The position numbers and the translations under genes were made by a program. Under the pieces are notes generated by a model. That model was not told the origin of the DNA. It saw only the letters and a program-made list of their open reading frames with translations, and did not search any database. Source: Rhodopseudomonas faecalis (GTDB taxonomy: Bacteria > Pseudomonadota > Alphaproteobacteria > Rhizobiales > Xanthobacteraceae). Taken from it: 64,000 nucleotides of DNA. Every line of letters starts with the position of its first letter. The stretch's first letter is position 1. The stretch spans positions 186,001 to 250,000 of the forward strand of contig NZ_QJTI01000002.1 of NCBI RefSeq assembly GCF_003217325.1, in the 5' to 3' direction. Positions 9,520-21,473 of the stretch are shown piece after piece.

Positions 9520-9563
9520 GGGCGGCGAGGTGCCCCCAAGCTTCGCCGCCCGTTCCGCTTTTT
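9520..9563 (+). terminator. Weak candidate terminator after degP
   Basis: A 9-base-pair GC-rich stem (9520-9528 with 9543-9551) is followed eight bases later by a five-T run (9559-9563). A second hairpin lies upstream (9449-9456 with 9465-9472). Both sit in the 234-base gap between degP and the response regulator. The distance between stem and T-run makes this doubtful as an intrinsic terminator; the pair may be an intergenic repeat instead. Confidence 0.3.
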
Positions 9564-9627
9564 CGGAGGCGCGCCGCGCCTTGCCAGCGCCGCCTGAGCG
9601 CGCCATGGTGAGAAAGACCTGCCCGCC

Positions 9628-10320
9628 ATGACCCAAGCCGACAACGAAATGCGCCTGCTGATCATTGAGGATGACCGCGAGTCTGCGGACTATCTGGTGA
9701 AAGCGTTCCGTGAGGTCGGCCATATCGCCGACCACGCCGCTGATGGCGAGGAGGGCCTCGCGCTGGCCGAAAGCGGCGATTACGACGTGCTGGTCGTGGA
9801 CCGCATGCTGCCGAAACGGGACGGGCTGTCGGTGATCGGTGCGCTGCGCGACAAGGGCAACCGCACGCCGGCGCTGATCCTGTCGGCGCTCGGCCAAGTC
9901 GATGACCGCATCAAGGGCCTGCGCGCTGGCGGCGACGACTATCTGCCCAAACCTTACGCCTTTGCCGAATTGCTGGCGCGGGTCGAAGTGCTGTCGCGCC
10001 GTCAGGGTGGCCCCGCCGAGGAAACCAGCTACAAGGTCGGCAGCCTCGAACTCGACCGGCTGTCGCATCGGGTGATGCGCGGCGGCGAAGAATTGACGCT
10101 GCAACCGCGCGAATTCCGGTTGCTCGAATATCTGATGAAGCATGCCGGGCAGGTGGTGACCCGCACCATGCTGCTCGAAAATGTCTGGGACTATCACTTC
10201 GATCCGCAGACCAACGTCATCGACGTGCACATCTCGCGGCTGCGCGGCAAGATCGACAAGGGCTTTGACCGGCCGCTGCTGCACACCATCCGCGGCGCCG
10301 GCTACATGATCCGCGAATAG
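9628..10320 (+). CDS. OmpR/PhoB-family response regulator
   Basis: A 230-residue DNA-binding response regulator. The receiver domain (residues 8-125) has the acidic pocket EDD (14-16), the phospho-acceptor Asp58 in VVDRMLP and the conserved lysine in LPKPYAF. The C-terminal winged-helix domain (about 135-228) carries the usual LTLQPREFRLLEYLM and VIDVHISRLRGKID motifs. The ATG at 9628 is used; an internal ATG at 9649 is also possible. Its gene is 4 bases upstream of the cognate histidine kinase. The closest type is the CusR/QseB-like group; the stimulus is unknown, but proximity to degP suggests envelope conditions. Confidence 0.93.
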   Translation: MTQADNEMRLLIIEDDRESADYLVKAFREVGHIADHAADGEEGLALAESGDYDVLVVDRMLPKRDGLSVIGALRDKGNRTPALILSALGQVDDRIKGLRAGGDDYLPKPYAFAELLARVEVLSRRQGGPAEETSYKVGSLELDRLSHRVMRGGEELTLQPREFRLLEYLMKHAGQVVTRTMLLENVWDYHFDPQTNVIDVHISRLRGKIDKGFDRPLLHTIRGAGYMIRE

Positions 10321-10324
10321 TGCT

Positions 10325-11764
10325 GTGACCGCTTTCGGCAAGCTGATCAGGACCACCGCGTTTCGTCTGACGCTGGTCTATCTGTTTCTGTTCGCGCTGT
10401 TTGCGGCGTCGCTGCTCGCTTACTTCGCCTGGAACACCAGGCGGCTGATCACCGATCAGATCACCACCACCGTCAATGGCGAGGTCGAAGAGATCGCCGA
10501 CATCTATTCGCGGCGCGGCCTGCGCGGTCTGGTGTTCACGCTGGAAAACCGCGCGCTGCGGCCCGGCGCCAATCTCTATCTGGTGACCACGCCGGCCGGG
10601 CAGGCGGTGGCCGGCAACATCGCTTCGCTGGCGCCGGGCGTGATGGCCACCAATGGCTGGTCGGAAACGCTGTATCGCCGGCTCGACGATCAGGATGCGC
10701 CGCATCACCGCGCCCTGGTCCGGGTCACTCAGCTCAGCGGCGGATTTCGTTTGTTAGTCGGGCGCGATCTTGAGGAGCGCCGCCGCTTGTTCGGCGTGGT
10801 GCGCTCGGCCGCGCAATGGTCAGTGCTGGTGGTGGTGGTGCTCGGGCTCGGCGGCGGCGTGTTCGTCGGCCGGCGCGTGCTGCGCCGGATCGACGCCATG
10901 ACCGGCACCGCGCAGCGCATCATGGCTGGTGATCTGTCGGGCCGACTGCCGGTGGGCCGCAGCGGCGATGAACTCGACCGGCTGGCCGAAAACCTCAACG
11001 CCATGCTGGAGCGGATCGAAGCCTTGATGATGGGCTTGAAAGAGGTGTCGGACAACATCGCCCACGACCTGAAGACGCCGCTCACCCGGCTGCGCAACCG
11101 CGCCGAGGAGGCGCTGGCGAAATCGCGCAGCGAGCCCGAATATCGCGCGGCACTGGAGCGCACCATCGAGGAATCCGACGGACTGATTCGGACCTTCAAC
11201 GCGCTGTTGATGATCGCGCGCGCGGAATCGGGGCAGGCGCGCGACAATATGGTCGATTTCGACGCCGCCGAGATCGCCGGCGGCATCCACGAATTGTATG
11301 AGCCGCTCGCCGAAGACAACGGGCTGACCTTGCGGATCGAGGCGCAGCCGGCGCAATTGCGCGGCAATCGCGAATTGATCGGCCAGGCGCTCGCCAATCT
11401 GGTGGAAAATGCCATCAAATACGGCCGCTCGGACCAAGCGGACGCCGCGCCAGCCTCCCAGGAAGTGCTGATCGAGGCCCGCCGCGAAGGCTCTCAGGTG
11501 CTGTTGTCGGTCACTGACCATGGTCCGGGCATCCCGGAGGCGGACCGCAGCCATGCCGTGCAGCGCTTTGTTCGCCTGGAGGCGAGCCGGACCTTGCCGG
11601 GCTCCGGGCTCGGCCTTAGTCTGGCAGCCGCGGTCGCCACCCTGCATGGCGGCGAATTGCGGCTCACCGACGCGGGGCCTGGTTTGCGCGCCACGCTTGC
11701 ATTTCCAGCGCGCGCGGGTGATGCACAGTCAGCAACGCAGACTGCAGAACAGAAATCGGCATGA
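10325..11764 (+). CDS. Sensor histidine kinase paired with the upstream response regulator
   Basis: A 479-residue membrane kinase: first membrane segment at about residues 13-35, a periplasmic sensor loop of about 120 residues, second membrane segment at about 160-185, HAMP linker, HisKA domain with the phospho-acceptor His247 in NIAHDLKTPLTRLRN, and a HATPase domain with N box (NLVENAIKYG), G1 (DHGPGIPEADR) and G2 (GSGLGLSLAAAV). The start is the GTG at 10325. The stop overlaps the ATG of glnE by 4 bases, so kinase and GlnE translation are coupled. Confidence 0.93.
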   Translation: MTAFGKLIRTTAFRLTLVYLFLFALFAASLLAYFAWNTRRLITDQITTTVNGEVEEIADIYSRRGLRGLVFTLENRALRPGANLYLVTTPAGQAVAGNIASLAPGVMATNGWSETLYRRLDDQDAPHHRALVRVTQLSGGFRLLVGRDLEERRRLFGVVRSAAQWSVLVVVVLGLGGGVFVGRRVLRRIDAMTGTAQRIMAGDLSGRLPVGRSGDELDRLAENLNAMLERIEALMMGLKEVSDNIAHDLKTPLTRLRNRAEEALAKSRSEPEYRAALERTIEESDGLIRTFNALLMIARAESGQARDNMVDFDAAEIAGGIHELYEPLAEDNGLTLRIEAQPAQLRGNRELIGQALANLVENAIKYGRSDQADAAPASQEVLIEARREGSQVLLSVTDHGPGIPEADRSHAVQRFVRLEASRTLPGSGLGLSLAAAVATLHGGELRLTDAGPGLRATLAFPARAGDAQSATQTAEQKSA

Positions 11765-14727
11765 CCCTTTCCGCGATCGACGCGGACCTCCCTGAACTGG
11801 CAACGCGCTTTGCGGCCGGTCCGCAGCTATTTGACCCTGAGGCCGCCACCGCGCGGCTCAACGACTGGCTCACCGAATTGGAGCCGGCCGCTGCCGACGG
11901 GTTCCGCGAGCTATTCGCATCGACGCCGAAGGCGCAGATCGTGCTGCAGGCGATCGTGGAAGCGTCGCCCTATCTGTTCGATCTCGTGCGCGCCGATCCG
12001 CCGCGCGCGCTGCGGCTGCTGCGCAGCGACCCCGATCAGCAGCTCACCGCTCTGATCGCGCGCACCGAGGCCGAAATTCTCGCGGCCAGCAGCGAAGCTG
12101 CTGCGATGACCATCCTGCGGCGCATGAAGGCCGAAGCCGCGCTGCTGATCGCCCTATGCGACATCGGCGATGTCTGGCCGGTGATGCGGGTCACCGAAGC
12201 GCTGACCGACATTGCGGTCACCGGCGTGCAGCAGGCGCTGCGCTATCAATTGCGCCAGGAAGCCGCGCGCGGCCGCTTGCAGCCGCCTTGCACCGATTTC
12301 CCGGAGCAGGGCAGCGGCCTGGTCGTGCTCGCGATGGGCAAGATGGGCGCGGGCGAGCTGAACTATTCCAGCGATATCGATCTGATCGTGTTCTACGATC
12401 TCGAAGCGCCGACGCTGGCGCCCGATATCGAGCCGCAGCCATTCTTCGTGCGCGTCACCCAGGCGATGGCGCGCATGCTGTCGCAGCGCACCGGCGATGG
12501 CTATGTGTTCCGTGTCGATCTGCGGCTGCGCCCCGATCCGGCTTCGACCCAGGTGGCGATCTCGACCGCCGCCGCGATGGATTATTACGAGCGCGAAGGC
12601 CGCACCTGGGAGCGCGCGGCGATGATCAAGGCGCGGCCGTGCGCCGGCGACGCCGAGGCCGGCGAGCGGGTGATCGCGGAGATCGCGCCGTTCGTGTGGC
12701 GCAAGCATCTCGACTTCGCCGCGCTCGCCGATGTTCATGACATGAAGCGGCAGATGCAGACGTTCCGCGGCCAGACCCAGATCGCGGTCGAAGGTCACAA
12801 CGTCAAGGTCGGCCGTGGCGGCATCCGCGAAATCGAGTTCTTTGCGCAGACCCAGCAGTTGATCGCGGGCGGCCGGCATCGCGAATTGCGGGTGCGGCCG
12901 ACGCTGACCACGCTCAACATTCTCGCCGCCAGCAATTGGATCACGACGCAGGCGCGCGACGAACTGACCGAAGCCTATCTGTTCCTGCGCCGGGTCGAAC
13001 ATCGCTTGCAGATGATCGCCGACGAACAGACCCACGCGCTGCCGGAAGACGAGGCCACGATCGAGCGCTTTGCGCGCTTCCTCGGCTTTGCCGACCGCGC
13101 GGCATTTGCCGAGCAACTGTTGGCGCATCTCAATTGCGTGCAGGGCCATTACAGCAAGCTGTTCGAGGCCGACGAGGTGGTCGACGCGGCGTCGCTGCCG
13201 CCGGTCGACTACGCGGCCGGCCCTGAGGATCAGCGGCTTGCCGAGCACCTGGTGTCGCTTGGCTTCAAGAAGCCGGCGATGGTGGCGGAAACGTTGCGGC
13301 AATGGATGGCCGCCGAGTATCGCATCCTGCGCGTCGACTCGACGCGCCGCGCCTTCCTTGAATTCGTGCCGACCCTGGTCGATGGGCTGGCGCGCGCCGA
13401 GCAGCCCGACAATGCGGTGATCGCGTTCGACCGGCTGCTGCAGGAACTGCATCGCGGTGGCCGGCTGGTGGCGCTGCTCAGCCAGAACAAGGAACTGGTA
13501 GCGCTGGTGGCGCTGGTGCTGAGCGCGGCGCCGCGGCTCGGCGACATGGTGGCGCGGCAGCCGCAGATCATGGACGGCCTGATCGATCCGCGGTTCTTCG
13601 GCGCCATGCCGGACCGGCGCGAATTGTCGTCGCGCCTGGCGGCGACGCTGGCCGATGCCGGCTCCTATGAAGAGTTTCTCGATCGGCTGCGGCTGTTCGG
13701 CCAGGAGAGCCTCTTCCTGATCGGCACCCGCATCCTGTCGGGCACCGTGTCGACCCAGCAGGCGTCGATCGCGTTCGCCGATGTGGCCGAAGGCATTGTC
13801 GACACGGTCCATGGCCTGGTGATCGATCATTTCAGCGCGCAATACGGCCGGATCGCCGGCCAGCAGACCGCGATCCTGGCGATGGGGCGGCTCGGCAGCC
13901 GCGAGATGACGGCATCGTCCGATCTCGATCTGATCCTGATCTACGATTTCGACGAGGAGCAGCCGGATTCCGACGGGCCGCGCTCGCTGCACGGCGCGCA
14001 ATACTTTGCGCGCTTCACGCAGCGGCTGATCTCCGCCTTCACCACGCGCACCAATTACGGCGTGCTGTATGAAGTCGACATGCGGCTGCGGCCGTCCGGA
14101 CGCGCCGGCCCGGTGGCATCGCGGCTTTGCGCTTTCGCTGATTATCAGGACCACGAGGCCTGGACCTGGGAGCACATGGCGCTAACCCGGGCGCGGGTGA
14201 TCTCGGCCTCGCCGGAATTCCGTGCCAAGATCGAAGGCATCATTCGCGAGATCCTGACCCGGCCGCGCGACCGGCTGGTGATCGCCAACGATGTCGCCGA
14301 AATGCGCCGCGCGATCGCCCAGGAAAAGGGCGAGGACGATATCTGGGATTTGAAATACGCCGCCGGCGGCCTGATCGATATCGATTTCATCGCTCAGTAT
14401 CTGCAACTGGTGCACGCTGCCGAGATGCCGGACATTCTCAGCGTCGGAACGGTCACGGTGCTCGACAATGCCGCGCGGCTCGGCGTGTTGCCGAGCTCCG
14501 ACGCCGACGTGCTGCGCGGCGCGGCGCGGCTCTATCACAACCTCACGCAAATTCTCCGGCTGTGTGTCAGCGAAAAATTCAGCCCCGCCACTGCCGGCGA
14601 GGACCTGCTGCGCGCGCTGGTGCGGGCCGGCGATGCGCCGGACTTCTCGTCGCTGGAAGCGCGGGTCAAGGAGACCCAGGCCGAGGTGCGAGCGGTGTTT
14701 TCGGCGCTGTTGCAGATCGAGAGCTGA
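11761..14727 (+). CDS. glnE: Glutamine synthetase adenylyltransferase/deadenylase GlnE
   Basis: Bifunctional enzyme that adenylylates glutamine synthetase (inactivating it) when nitrogen is plentiful and removes AMP when nitrogen is scarce, under PII control. The 988-residue protein has the expected duplicated nucleotidyltransferase domains. The N-terminal deadenylase has the motif MGKMGAGELNYSSDIDLI; the C-terminal adenylyltransferase has MGRLGSREMTASSDLDLILIYD. A helical regulatory linker separates them. The ATG overlaps the histidine kinase stop. Length is normal for the family. Confidence 0.96.
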   Translation: MTLSAIDADLPELATRFAAGPQLFDPEAATARLNDWLTELEPAAADGFRELFASTPKAQIVLQAIVEASPYLFDLVRADPPRALRLLRSDPDQQLTALIARTEAEILAASSEAAAMTILRRMKAEAALLIALCDIGDVWPVMRVTEALTDIAVTGVQQALRYQLRQEAARGRLQPPCTDFPEQGSGLVVLAMGKMGAGELNYSSDIDLIVFYDLEAPTLAPDIEPQPFFVRVTQAMARMLSQRTGDGYVFRVDLRLRPDPASTQVAISTAAAMDYYEREGRTWERAAMIKARPCAGDAEAGERVIAEIAPFVWRKHLDFAALADVHDMKRQMQTFRGQTQIAVEGHNVKVGRGGIREIEFFAQTQQLIAGGRHRELRVRPTLTTLNILAASNWITTQARDELTEAYLFLRRVEHRLQMIADEQTHALPEDEATIERFARFLGFADRAAFAEQLLAHLNCVQGHYSKLFEADEVVDAASLPPVDYAAGPEDQRLAEHLVSLGFKKPAMVAETLRQWMAAEYRILRVDSTRRAFLEFVPTLVDGLARAEQPDNAVIAFDRLLQELHRGGRLVALLSQNKELVALVALVLSAAPRLGDMVARQPQIMDGLIDPRFFGAMPDRRELSSRLAATLADAGSYEEFLDRLRLFGQESLFLIGTRILSGTVSTQQASIAFADVAEGIVDTVHGLVIDHFSAQYGRIAGQQTAILAMGRLGSREMTASSDLDLILIYDFDEEQPDSDGPRSLHGAQYFARFTQRLISAFTTRTNYGVLYEVDMRLRPSGRAGPVASRLCAFADYQDHEAWTWEHMALTRARVISASPEFRAKIEGIIREILTRPRDRLVIANDVAEMRRAIAQEKGEDDIWDLKYAAGGLIDIDFIAQYLQLVHAAEMPDILSVGTVTVLDNAARLGVLPSSDADVLRGAARLYHNLTQILRLCVSEKFSPATAGEDLLRALVRAGDAPDFSSLEARVKETQAEVRAVFSALLQIES

Positions 14728-14906
14728 CGCTCGATCCCGGTCATTAAGCGTGCTGTGATCGCGGCGGCATGACGCGCGCGATCGACACTGACGCGCACTG
14801 TAATCCCGATACTGAACCACAACGACCGGCTCTGCCGGGCGTTGTCATGATGGCGCTGTCGTCAAGGACGGCGGCTGTCGGTTGCTGTTGTGAGGTCGGT
14901 GCGTGC

Positions 14907-17222
<2,316 letters not shown>

Positions 17223-17456
17223 ACCTCTGGCCCCCAACGGATTGCCCAAACCTGAAGTGTCCGAACAGCCCCCCGGCCGCCTCGAATCGAGCCGATTTGA
17301 ATCGAGTTTTCGCAGCCTGTCGAGAGTCAACAAATCCTTAACGCGAAAAATATCTTGTCCAATGCGAAATAGCGACACGTCGAAGTGATCTGGTGAGTCC
17401 GAAACGAGAACGGTTAATGATTCCGGCTGCATTATTCGCAGCCGGCAGGTTCCCGA

Positions 17457-18839
17457 TCAATCGGCATTCGGCGGTTCGGCGTGACTAATCACACGCTTCA
17501 CCGTCGGGAACGCGCGGCGCAGCTCGCGTTCGATTTCGTCGCAATGTTCGTGCACCGTGATCACGGTCATCAAGGGCGCAGCACGGCAATGGAAGTTGAC
17601 GATCTCGCCGCCCTCGGTGTCGCGCACCCGCACGCTATGAATGTCATGGATCACGCTGTTGGAGGCGAACCGTGACAGCGCCTGCTTGATCTCGGCAACG
17701 CGGGCCGGCGCAGCGTCGGTGCCGTGCGGCATCTCCGGCTCCATCGGCTCGATATGGGTATCGACCTCGACATCGGTGCCGAATTCCTCGCGGATACTGT
17801 CCTCGAGCCTGTGAGCGATGTCGTGCGCCTCGATCAACGGCAGCTCGCCATCCACTTCGAGATCGATCGACACCGTGAGCTTGCCGCCGAGATCGTGCAC
17901 CGTGACGTGATGCACCGCGAGGCCCGAGTTGCGGGCGATCACCATGATCCGCTCGCGCACGCTCTCGTTGCTATGCGCCACCGGAATCGCGGTGAAGGTG
18001 AGGTCGGTGTGGTCGAGCAGCGCGGTCACCGCCTCCTGGGCGCGGCGCTTGATCTCGGCGATGCGATCGGCCGGATAGCTGCGCGGCACCTGCACGTCGG
18101 CGTCGATGAAATGGGTCGGGCCGACCATTCTCACCCGCAGCCGTTCGACGCCGACCACGCCGGGCACCGCGCCGATCGCGGCACGCGCCTGGTCCGATAC
18201 GCCATCGGGGGCGCGGTCGAGCAGGGTCTGGATGGTGGAGCGGCCCAGCCGATAGCCGAGCGCCGAGATCATCACCGCGACGCCAATCGCGGCCGCGGCG
18301 TCGCCCCAGACATAGCCGAACGCCGATAGCGTGAGGCCCGCGATCACCGCGAACGAACTCAGCACGTCGGAGGCGAAGTGCAGGGCGTCGGCGGCCAGCG
18401 CCTGGCTCTTGGTGGCGACCGCGGTGCGATGCAACGCACGGGCGCGCCACAGATTGACGACAATGTCCACGAACAGGATGCCGAATGCCAGCGGCGAGAA
18501 CGCCGGCGGCGGCGCTCCTTCGCTCAGCCGGCTATAGGCTTCCACCAAAATGCCGCCCGCCAGCACATAGAGCAGCGCGATCACGCCGAGCGCCGACAGG
18601 CTTTCGAATTTGCCGTGGCCGTAATGGTGAGCCTCGTCGGCCGGCCGATCCGAGACCCGCACCACAAACCAGGTGACGATCGTTGCCACCAGGTCGATCG
18701 AGCTATGCAGCGCTTCGGAGATCAGCGCGAGACTGCCAATGGCAATGCCAATAGCGAATTTGGCCGCGGCCATGCTGGCGCTCGCCAGCACGGACACGGC
18801 AGCAACACGGGCTTTGAGGGCAGCTGCGTTCTCGCTCAT
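17457..18839 (-). CDS. Cation diffusion facilitator (CDF) metal efflux transporter
   Basis: A 460-residue CDF transporter that exports divalent metals (zinc, iron or manganese type) by proton antiport. Six membrane helices occupy roughly residues 10-205, with the HxxxD metal-binding pairs HSSID in helix 2 and HFASD in helix 5. The cytoplasmic part is unusually long (about 250 residues) and looks like two successive ferredoxin-like dimerisation domains, where most CDF proteins have one; the duplicated segments are near VRMVGPTHFIDADVQV and VHDLGGKLTVSIDLEV. Metal specificity cannot be set from sequence alone. Confidence 0.92.
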   Translation of the reverse strand: MSENAAALKARVAAVSVLASASMAAAKFAIGIAIGSLALISEALHSSIDLVATIVTWFVVRVSDRPADEAHHYGHGKFESLSALGVIALLYVLAGGILVEAYSRLSEGAPPPAFSPLAFGILFVDIVVNLWRARALHRTAVATKSQALAADALHFASDVLSSFAVIAGLTLSAFGYVWGDAAAAIGVAVMISALGYRLGRSTIQTLLDRAPDGVSDQARAAIGAVPGVVGVERLRVRMVGPTHFIDADVQVPRSYPADRIAEIKRRAQEAVTALLDHTDLTFTAIPVAHSNESVRERIMVIARNSGLAVHHVTVHDLGGKLTVSIDLEVDGELPLIEAHDIAHRLEDSIREEFGTDVEVDTHIEPMEPEMPHGTDAAPARVAEIKQALSRFASNSVIHDIHSVRVRDTEGGEIVNFHCRAAPLMTVITVHEHCDEIERELRRAFPTVKRVISHAEPPNAD

Positions 18840-18989
18840 GCGCGCGGGTTTAGCAGGGCGATCGCGATCGGAAAAGCGCCCGCTAGTGGCGGCCGCGCCT
18901 GCGGGCGATCGATCTAGGACTGGTTCCGAACAACGGCGACGGCAACAGCAGGCCGGCGCGCCGTTGCCATCACCACCGCTGAGACTGCG

Positions 18990-19964
18990 TCAATATAGTC
19001 CCGCGACCTTGGCGCGCTGGATCACCAGGCCGAGCACGGCATCGATCGCCGGGGTCGGAATGCCGGTGAGCCGGCCCATCTCCTGAACGACGGTGACCAG
19101 CGGATCGATCTCCATCGGCCGGCCGCGCTCCAGGTCCTGCAACATCGAGGTCTTGTGCGCGCCGACCTTGCGGGCGCCTTCGATGCGGCGTTCGACATCA
19201 ACCCGGAATGTGACGCCAAAAGTCTCGGCGATCGCCTGGGTCTCCAGCATCATCGCCTTCGACAGCGCGCGCGTCGCTGGTTCCGAGCAGATCACATCGA
19301 GCGTGGCGTGGGTCAGCGCGCTGATCGGATTGAAGCAGACATTGCCCCACAATTTCAGCCAGATCTCATCGCGAATCCGGTCCAGCACCGGCGCCTTCAG
19401 CCCGGCGGCCTCGAACAGTTTTGACAAGCGCTCGACGTCGGCCGTGCTCTCGCCAGACGGCTCGCCGATCGGAAACTTGTCGCCATAGATGTGCCGGATC
19501 ACACCCGGGCTTTCCAGCTCGGTGGCCGGATAGACAATGCAGCCGATGCCGCGCTCCGGGCCGAGCTCGCGCCACTGCCGGCCGCCCGGGTCGATGCTCT
19601 CCAGCGTCGTGCCCTCGAACTGATTGCCGTGCCGATAGAAGTACCAATAGGGGATGCCGTTCACCGCGGTGACGATCCGGGTGTGCGAGCCGAGCAATGG
19701 CTTGATCGCATCGATCGCGCCGGTGATGGAATGCGCCTTCAGGCAGATGATCACGACATCCTGCACGCCGAGTTCGGCGGGATTGGCCGTGGCGCGCACC
19801 TTTTCGACGCGCTGCTGGTCACCGATCAGCAGTTTCAGGCCGTTCTGCTGCATCGCTTCGAGATGGGCGCCGCGCGCCACCAGACTGACCTCGGCGTCGG
19901 TCCGCGCCAATTGCACGCCAAGATAGCCGCCGATCGCGCCGGCGCCGTAGATGCACACCTTCAA
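18990..19964 (-). CDS. Ketopantoate reductase family (PanE/ApbA-like) 2-dehydropantoate 2-reductase
   Basis: A 324-residue NAD(P)H-dependent reductase with the Rossmann motif GAGAIGGYLG near the N-terminus and the C-terminal helical ApbA domain (KLWGNVCFNPISALTHATL, KTSMLQDLERGRPMEID). The family reduces 2-dehydropantoate to pantoate for coenzyme A synthesis, but many paralogues act on other 2-oxo acids. The start is a TTG at 19964, supported by the strong ribosome binding site GGGAGG about 5 bases upstream. It lies 60 bases downstream of frc on the same strand and may share its transcript, so a role beside oxalate metabolism is possible. Confidence 0.9.
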   Translation of the reverse strand: MKVCIYGAGAIGGYLGVQLARTDAEVSLVARGAHLEAMQQNGLKLLIGDQQRVEKVRATANPAELGVQDVVIICLKAHSITGAIDAIKPLLGSHTRIVTAVNGIPYWYFYRHGNQFEGTTLESIDPGGRQWRELGPERGIGCIVYPATELESPGVIRHIYGDKFPIGEPSGESTADVERLSKLFEAAGLKAPVLDRIRDEIWLKLWGNVCFNPISALTHATLDVICSEPATRALSKAMMLETQAIAETFGVTFRVDVERRIEGARKVGAHKTSMLQDLERGRPMEIDPLVTVVQEMGRLTGIPTPAIDAVLGLVIQRAKVAGLY

Positions 19965-20024
19965 AGCAACCTCCCAGCCAATCTGGTCTCAAACAAATCG
20001 AACGCCGTGCACCGCCATCATTAC

Positions 20025-21302
20025 CTATTCGGCGGCGGCCTGGCGCTGCGGATCGAGCGCGCCGGAGGCGCGGGCATCGGCGAGTTGCGCGTCGGAAAAG
20101 CCGAGCACTTCGCGTAGCACCTCGTCGGTGTGCTCGCCGAGCAGCGGCGAACGTTTCACCTCGGTCGGGCTGTCCGACATTTTGATCGGGTTGCCGACCG
20201 ACAGATATTTGCCGCGCGTCGGATGATCGACCTCGACCACCGTGCCAGTGGCGCGCAGCGATTCGTCTTCCATCAGCTCCTTCATCGACAGGATCGGGCC
20301 GCACGGAATGTCGTGCTCGTTCAAAATGTCCATGGCCTCGAACTTGGTCTTGGTCATGGTCCATTGCTCGATGCGCGCGAAGATCGCGTTGAGGTGTTTG
20401 AGCCGCGCGGCCGGCTTGGCGTAGTCGGGATGGGTCTTCCACTCCGGCTCGCCGATCACGTCGCAGATCTTCTCCCACACCGGCGCCTGGGTGATGACAT
20501 AGATGTAGGCGTTCGGGTCGGTCTCCGAGCCCTTGCACTTCAGAATGCGGCCGGGCTGACCGCCGCCGGAATCATTGCCGGCGCGTGGCACCGCTTCGCC
20601 GAACGGGATGTCTTCGCCGAACTGGCTGTATTCCTTGAGCGGGCCATGGGCCAAGCGCTGCTGGTCGCGCAGCTTGACGCGCGTCAGGTTCAACACGCCG
20701 TCCTGCATGGCCGCGGTGACGCGCTGGCCGCGGCCGGTGCGGGTGCGTTGATAGAGCGCGGTGACGATGCCGAGCGCGAGATGCAGCCCGGTGCCGGAAT
20801 CGCCGATCTGCGCGCCGGTCACCAGCGGCGGGCCGTCGCGAAAGCCGGTGGTCGAGGCGGCGCCGCCGGTGCATTGCGCGACGTTTTCATAGACCTTGCA
20901 GTCTTCATAAGGGCCGGGGCCAAAGCCCTTGATCGACGCCACGATCATCTTGGGGTTGATCGCCTGAATGGTCTCCCAGGGAAAGCCCATGCGATCGAGC
21001 ACGCCGGGTCCGAAATTCTCGACCAGCACGTCGCATTGCTTGATCAGCTCGGTCAGCAGTTCCTTGCCCTTGGGGTTTTTGGTATCGAGCGTGATCGAAC
21101 GCTTGTTGTGGTTCAGCATGGTGAAATACAGGCTGTCCACATGAGGGATGTCCTGCAACTGGCCGCGGGTGATGTCGCCGGAGCCGGGACGCTCGATCTT
21201 GATAACGTCGGCGCCGAACCACGCCAGCAGCTGCGTGCAGGTCGGGCCGGACTGAACATGGGTGAAATCCAGAACGCGAACGCCATCGAGCGCTTTGGTC
21301 AT
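20025..21302 (-). CDS. frc: Formyl-CoA:oxalate CoA-transferase
   Basis: A family III CoA-transferase that moves CoA from formyl-CoA to oxalate, producing oxalyl-CoA for decarboxylation in oxalate catabolism. The 425-residue length and the sequence across the whole protein fit Frc closely (starting [20 protein letters not shown]). The catalytic aspartate is Asp168 in QIGDSGTG, equivalent to Asp169 of Oxalobacter Frc. The glycine-rich loop GGGQ (SGGGQPGRI) is present. The ATG has GGAG about 8 bases upstream. The partner oxalyl-CoA decarboxylase gene is not in this window. A GntR-type regulator gene lies just upstream on the same strand. Confidence 0.94.
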   Translation of the reverse strand: MTKALDGVRVLDFTHVQSGPTCTQLLAWFGADVIKIERPGSGDITRGQLQDIPHVDSLYFTMLNHNKRSITLDTKNPKGKELLTELIKQCDVLVENFGPGVLDRMGFPWETIQAINPKMIVASIKGFGPGPYEDCKVYENVAQCTGGAASTTGFRDGPPLVTGAQIGDSGTGLHLALGIVTALYQRTRTGRGQRVTAAMQDGVLNLTRVKLRDQQRLAHGPLKEYSQFGEDIPFGEAVPRAGNDSGGGQPGRILKCKGSETDPNAYIYVITQAPVWEKICDVIGEPEWKTHPDYAKPAARLKHLNAIFARIEQWTMTKTKFEAMDILNEHDIPCGPILSMKELMEDESLRATGTVVEVDHPTRGKYLSVGNPIKMSDSPTEVKRSPLLGEHTDEVLREVLGFSDAQLADARASGALDPQRQAAAE

Positions 21303-21338
21303 CGAGTTACTCCGCCGTTTCTAACTGCAATTTCAACT

Positions 21339-21423
21339 CGTCATGGCGAGCGAAGCGAAGCCATCCAGGGGCGCAGAGCAGGGAGCGCTGGATGGCTTGG
21401 TCGCTTCGCTTCTCGCGATGACG
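21339..21423. repeat. Imperfect palindromic intergenic repeat
   Basis: Left arm 21339-21368 and right arm 21388-21423 are near-perfect reverse complements (CGTCATGGCGAGCGAAGCGA against the end ...CGCGATGACG, with a small insertion in the right arm), separated by about 19 bases. This is the style of the palindromic elements scattered between genes in Rhodopseudomonas and Bradyrhizobium. It lies between frc and the GntR-type regulator gene. Only one copy is seen here. Confidence 0.8.
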
Positions 21424-21473
21424 CGGGATCGGTCTGATCGCGCGCGCAAGATGGTGAACCGGCCGCGCGGTGG

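Noticed and set aside
21339-21423. Possible CRISPR-like or tRNA-like structure
   Set aside because: It is one palindrome without spacers or repeats and without tRNA features; it fits a REP-type intergenic element.
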